Assembly (NCBI GenBank): GCA_003243865.1
Contig: QHBQ01000156.1
Coordinates: 1-15,305 of the forward strand
DNA: 15,305 bases
DNA from: Candidatus Chloroheliales bacterium
GTDB lineage: Bacteria > Chloroflexota > Chloroflexia > QHBQ01
Reading direction: 5' to 3'
Below are positions 13,238-15,305 of the stretch, one piece after another. The notes below the pieces were generated by a model. The model searched no databases, was not told where the DNA came from, and saw only the letters and a program-made list of their open reading frames with translations. The position numbers and the translations under genes are program-made. Each line of letters starts with the position of its first letter. The first letter of the stretch is position 1.

Positions 13238-13691
13238 CAAGCTCGTTGCCTGTGCACGCGCCTACGCCAGTGCTGTGCTTACTGTGGTCGAGACGTCGGG
13301 CTATCCGGGCAGCGTGCGCTGCCAGGTGGAGTTCGACGACAGCCGTGAGTTGATTACTTTTACGCCCGTGCCAGCGGCCGCGGCTGGCTGGAGCGGGAAA
13401 GCCTGCTTGCTGTTCCACCGGCATGACGAACACCTTGGCAACCAGCATGAGATGATGATCAAAGGAGAACTGCTTGCCGAGGGAGCCAACCTCATATTTC
13501 GCCCAGTCGCCTTTCTGACCGGGACTGGACGACAGGACAGCGACCGGATGCCGGTGGCTGGCAGTATGCTCGACATCATCCGCTTTATGCTCCTGGGCAG
13601 GCGGAAGGCGCGTGAGTACATTGCTAAGCGGGGTAGACCCTGGCCGCCGCGCCCCTGGGACAAAATGCTCCGCTACCTGGATGAACCTTGA
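13227..13691 (+). CDS. Putative split-barrel (PPOX-like) partner protein, coupled to the preceding gene
   Basis: The 154-residue protein begins MWSSKLVACARAYASAVLTV and goes on ETSGYPGSVRCQVEFDDS, a pattern like the first barrel strands of PPOX-fold proteins (strand, SGYP turn, strand). It also contains ACLLFHRHDEHLGNQHEMMI and FRPVAFLTGTG, and a basic tail GRRKAREYIAKRGRPWPPRP. I infer a flavin-barrel relative lacking a clear cofactor site; family assignment is moderate. ATG 13227 overlaps the upstream stop (13235-13237), with GCGAGG 6 bases before it. An upstream in-frame start at 13185 would run deeper into the neighbour and has no better ribosome site. The overlap implies co-expression and perhaps a heteromeric complex with the preceding protein. 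Confidence 0.65.
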   Translation: MWSSKLVACARAYASAVLTVVETSGYPGSVRCQVEFDDSRELITFTPVPAAAAGWSGKACLLFHRHDEHLGNQHEMMIKGELLAEGANLIFRPVAFLTGTGRQDSDRMPVAGSMLDIIRFMLLGRRKAREYIAKRGRPWPPRPWDKMLRYLDEP

Positions 13692-13710
13692 GCGATGTAC
13701 ATACCTTACG

Positions 13711-13732
13711 ACCTGAGCAAAGTGAAGGTCCT
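13711..13732. repeat. Possible CTGAGC-AAAG-GAAGG type dispersed repeat
   Basis: The stretch reads CCTGAGCAAAGTGAAGGTCC and would encode LRPEQSEGP in one frame, a peptide I associate with a widespread intergenic repeat in several phyla. It lies between two convergent genes. Only one copy is seen here, so the call rests on recollection. Confidence 0.3.
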
Positions 13733-13737
13733 TATAC

Positions 13738-13797
13738 TAATGATCATTTCTCTAGTCCGGCGGGTAGCGCAGATCGGTCTTGGTGTCATAATCGCCC
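13738..13797 (-). repeat. 60-bp direct repeat, gene-end copy
   Basis: This is the second copy of the sequence at 10634-10693, in the same orientation, 58 of 60 bases identical. It contains the last 15 codons of the 13752-14147 gene, its stop and 14 bases beyond. The two copies bracket 3.04 kb. Confidence 0.9.
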
Positions 13798-14147
13798 GGC
13801 GGCACATCGAAGTCGAAGTCCACTGCCTCAGTCTCTTTGTCGCCAAGCTGCAGCTGCTGGGTGTTCTCGGCAACGGTCTTGCCGTCACTCTTATCCACCA
13901 GCTTGACTGTGAGTAGCACCTGGCCAGTGCCGTGGCTCTGGTTCTCCACCGTCACGGTGACTTTATAGGTGGTGATCTGCTGCTGCCCGCCCGGCCCGCC
14001 TTGCACCGGCGTGGGAGTCTGCGCCTGGCTCTCCACCTTCACTATGTGCGCCATCGGCCCGTTGCAACTGACGAAGGCAAACACCACCAGCGCCAGCACG
14101 ATCAGCGTGGCAATTCCGGCGGGTATATTTTTCCTCACTAGCTCCAT
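13752..14147 (-). CDS. Small secreted or lipoprotein-like beta-rich protein, unknown function
   Basis: The 131-residue protein starts with a positively charged end (MELVRKN) and a hydrophobic stretch at 8-27, ending FAFVSCNG with Cys28. This reads as a lipoprotein signal with an atypical Phe at -3, or as a membrane anchor. A Gln/Pro/Gly linker (QAQTPTPVQGGPGGQQQ) leads to an Ig-like beta domain with alternating strands (TYKVTVTVENQSHGTGQVLL, TVKLVDKSDG, EAVDFDFDVPPGDYD). This suggests an extracellular adhesin-like or CARDB/FxLYD-type module. GTAGGA precedes the ATG. It lies 79 bases after the 14227-15255 gene on the same strand, probably co-transcribed, with a GC hairpin repeat between. A near-identical relic of its 3' end lies at 10634-10693. 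Confidence 0.72.
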   Translation of the reverse strand: MELVRKNIPAGIATLIVLALVVFAFVSCNGPMAHIVKVESQAQTPTPVQGGPGGQQQITTYKVTVTVENQSHGTGQVLLTVKLVDKSDGKTVAENTQQLQLGDKETEAVDFDFDVPPGDYDTKTDLRYPPD

Positions 14148-14184
14148 TGGTTCCTACCCCTTCTCCCTTACCAAAACGTTGCCG

Positions 14185-14220
14185 CACTCCCCCGCCCAAC
14201 CTCCCCCTTTGGGGGGACTG
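14185..14220. repeat. GC-rich hairpin repeat, copy F, between two minus-strand genes
   Basis: CCCCC (14203-14207), TTT, GGGGG (14211-14215) forms a tight hairpin, with CCCCCGCCCAACC on its left. On the minus strand it reads CCCCC-AAA-GGGGGAGG-TTGGG-C-GGGGGAGT, close to copy A at 467-500. It lies just after the stop of the 14227-15255 gene. Confidence 0.65.
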
Positions 14221-14226
14221 AGTTCG

Positions 14227-15255
14227 TCACTTGCCCGGCACCCAGGGCAGGATAATCAGCAGGTAGATCATCAGCGCGGTAAGCACTGCGGCAATTACTG
14301 CCGCGCAACCCATGGTTGCCACCGGGTCGGCGCGCGACTCGTTGCGGCTGAGGGCGACGAAGCCGAGCGGCTCCGGGATAATCGGCACCTTGTACTCGGC
14401 GCTGTATTCGAGGTCGGGCAGGAAGCACTCGTCGCGCAGCGAAGGCATCACCTCACGCATCCTGTCGCTGATGAACTGCACGTCGCGCTCGTGCAGCCAG
14501 ATGCTGGGCCAGAACTGGTCCTCGCTCTCCAGCTTGCGGGCCAGCCGTCGAAACGCCTCGGCCTGGTAGTAATACTCTAGCGCCTCATCATCGTCTATCT
14601 CTTGCCATTCCACTACCGTAATGTCAATCTTGCTATCGCCATCGCTGTTGGCGATCTCCTCATTACCACCGACGTGATCTTCAGGGCAGTCATTTATCGC
14701 GTTCTCAATCTGGTTGGCGATGTACTCGAAGACCGAGTTGCTCAACCCCCGCTTGGTTGGTCGCAGCCGCAGCCGCACCCCATTTATGTCCAACACGCCG
14801 AGCTTACCAGCCTCATCCTCCAATGGGATGTGGATCGGCTCATATGGCTTGTCCACCATCAATATTTGCCAGTCGGTGTAAGCCCGCCGCGTCCCTTCGC
14901 CCTTCTTGGCATCGGGCAGCGCCTTCTGCTTGGCCTGCTCGATCGCCTCATCCTTGCTGCCGCCCAGCCGTCGCAGGCCGTCGTACCAGATCATTCGCAA
15001 AGCGCCGACGAACCCGTTAAAGGTGCGGATTAGCAGGTAGGCGAACAGCACGAAGACGAGGGCAAAGGTCAGGGTCTCAACGTTGGTGCGCTGGCTGAAC
15101 GTCGTCCAGAACTTTATGCGCCAGGCAATCAGCCCCATGCTGGTAATCGTCAGCAGGCCGATCGCAAAGTAGATCGCGGCCAGTAGCTTCACCCGCCGCC
15201 GATACTGTTGCGCGTCCCGCGCTCCCTCCTGCTTTACCACTTGCTCCATTGCCAT
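14227..15255 (-). CDS. Membrane protein of unknown family with large cytosolic or extracytosolic domain
   Basis: I do not recognise this 342-residue protein. It has two hydrophobic helices near the N-terminus (about 23-45 and 62-84), a long soluble middle (about 95-310), and one hydrophobic helix near the C-terminus (about 316-336) followed by a very short tail. The middle is rich in Asp and Glu (EDEAGKLGVLDINGV, EWQEIDDDEALEYYYQAEAF) and contains helical RRLARKLESEDQFW. It has no catalytic or nucleotide-binding motif that I can identify. GGAGGG 7 bases before the ATG at 15255 supports that start; a second ATG two codons later is possible. It precedes the small lipoprotein-like gene in what looks like a two-gene unit. 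The upstream 50 bases of the window hold only this ribosome site and a possible in-frame stop of a preceding gene (15289-15291). Confidence 0.75.
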   Translation of the reverse strand: MAMEQVVKQEGARDAQQYRRRVKLLAAIYFAIGLLTITSMGLIAWRIKFWTTFSQRTNVETLTFALVFVLFAYLLIRTFNGFVGALRMIWYDGLRRLGGSKDEAIEQAKQKALPDAKKGEGTRRAYTDWQILMVDKPYEPIHIPLEDEAGKLGVLDINGVRLRLRPTKRGLSNSVFEYIANQIENAINDCPEDHVGGNEEIANSDGDSKIDITVVEWQEIDDDEALEYYYQAEAFRRLARKLESEDQFWPSIWLHERDVQFISDRMREVMPSLRDECFLPDLEYSAEYKVPIIPEPLGFVALSRNESRADPVATMGCAAVIAAVLTALMIYLLIILPWVPGK

Positions 15256-15305
15256 AGCTCAGCCCTCCATAAGCATCAAGCATCCACTTTACTGCCGCAG
15301 CAGCA

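Overview
The window is about 15.3 kb of GC-rich bacterial chromosome. It carries one housekeeping gene (mfd) among scattered accessory genes. The gene mix points to Chloroflexota, probably class Chloroflexia or a relative, with moderate confidence: an Mfd with a proline-rich repeat-derived insert, a geranylgeranyl-reductase-family flavoprotein, DUF998 and DUF2071 proteins, RHS debris and many dispersed GC-rich palindromes. This is inferred from gene content and repeat style, not from a marker gene. No rRNA, tRNA, CRISPR array, intact transposase or integrase was found.

Layout. Positions 1-9465 are essentially all plus strand: a PPOX-fold protein (its 5' end may lie outside the window), a DinB-fold protein, mfd, an APH/macrolide-kinase-like phosphotransferase, a decayed partial copy of a DUF998 gene, a geranylgeranyl-reductase-family oxidoreductase, the intact DUF998 membrane protein, and a T4 Rnl1-type RNA ligase that appears to be transcribed from a canonical promoter as a leaderless message. 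From 9470 to 11588 two minus-strand genes encode eight-helix membrane proteins that look like distant paralogues. Between them lies about 430 bp of inverted repeats plus a 60-bp relic of another gene's 3' end. From 11613 to 13691 there is a minus-strand relic of an RHS core domain, then a plus-strand cluster: a DUF2071 gene broken by an exact 23-bp tandem duplication and two overlapping FMN-split-barrel-type genes. From 13752 to 15255 two minus-strand genes encode a small secreted or lipoprotein-like protein and an unrecognised three-helix membrane protein.

Common themes. (1) A family of short GC-rich hairpin repeats (CCTCCCCC-loop-GGGGGAGG type) recurs at six places: between genes, inside mfd in frame, and in the C-terminal codons of a membrane-protein gene. 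(2) A second repeat family has the core TAGGGGCG. (3) The block 10694-13737 is bracketed by 60-bp direct repeats that duplicate the 3' end of the 13752-14147 gene. This resembles the scar of an integrated island, or a remnant of a segmental duplication. (4) Pseudogenes and gene fragments are frequent: a DUF998 relic, an RHS relic, a lipoprotein-gene 3' relic and a frameshifted DUF2071.

The most interesting single items are the stand-alone Rnl1-like RNA ligase with its leaderless promoter, the 3-kb block between the duplicated gene ends, and the exact 23-bp duplication that toggles the DUF2071 reading frame. I see no clear new multi-gene defence or biosynthetic system.
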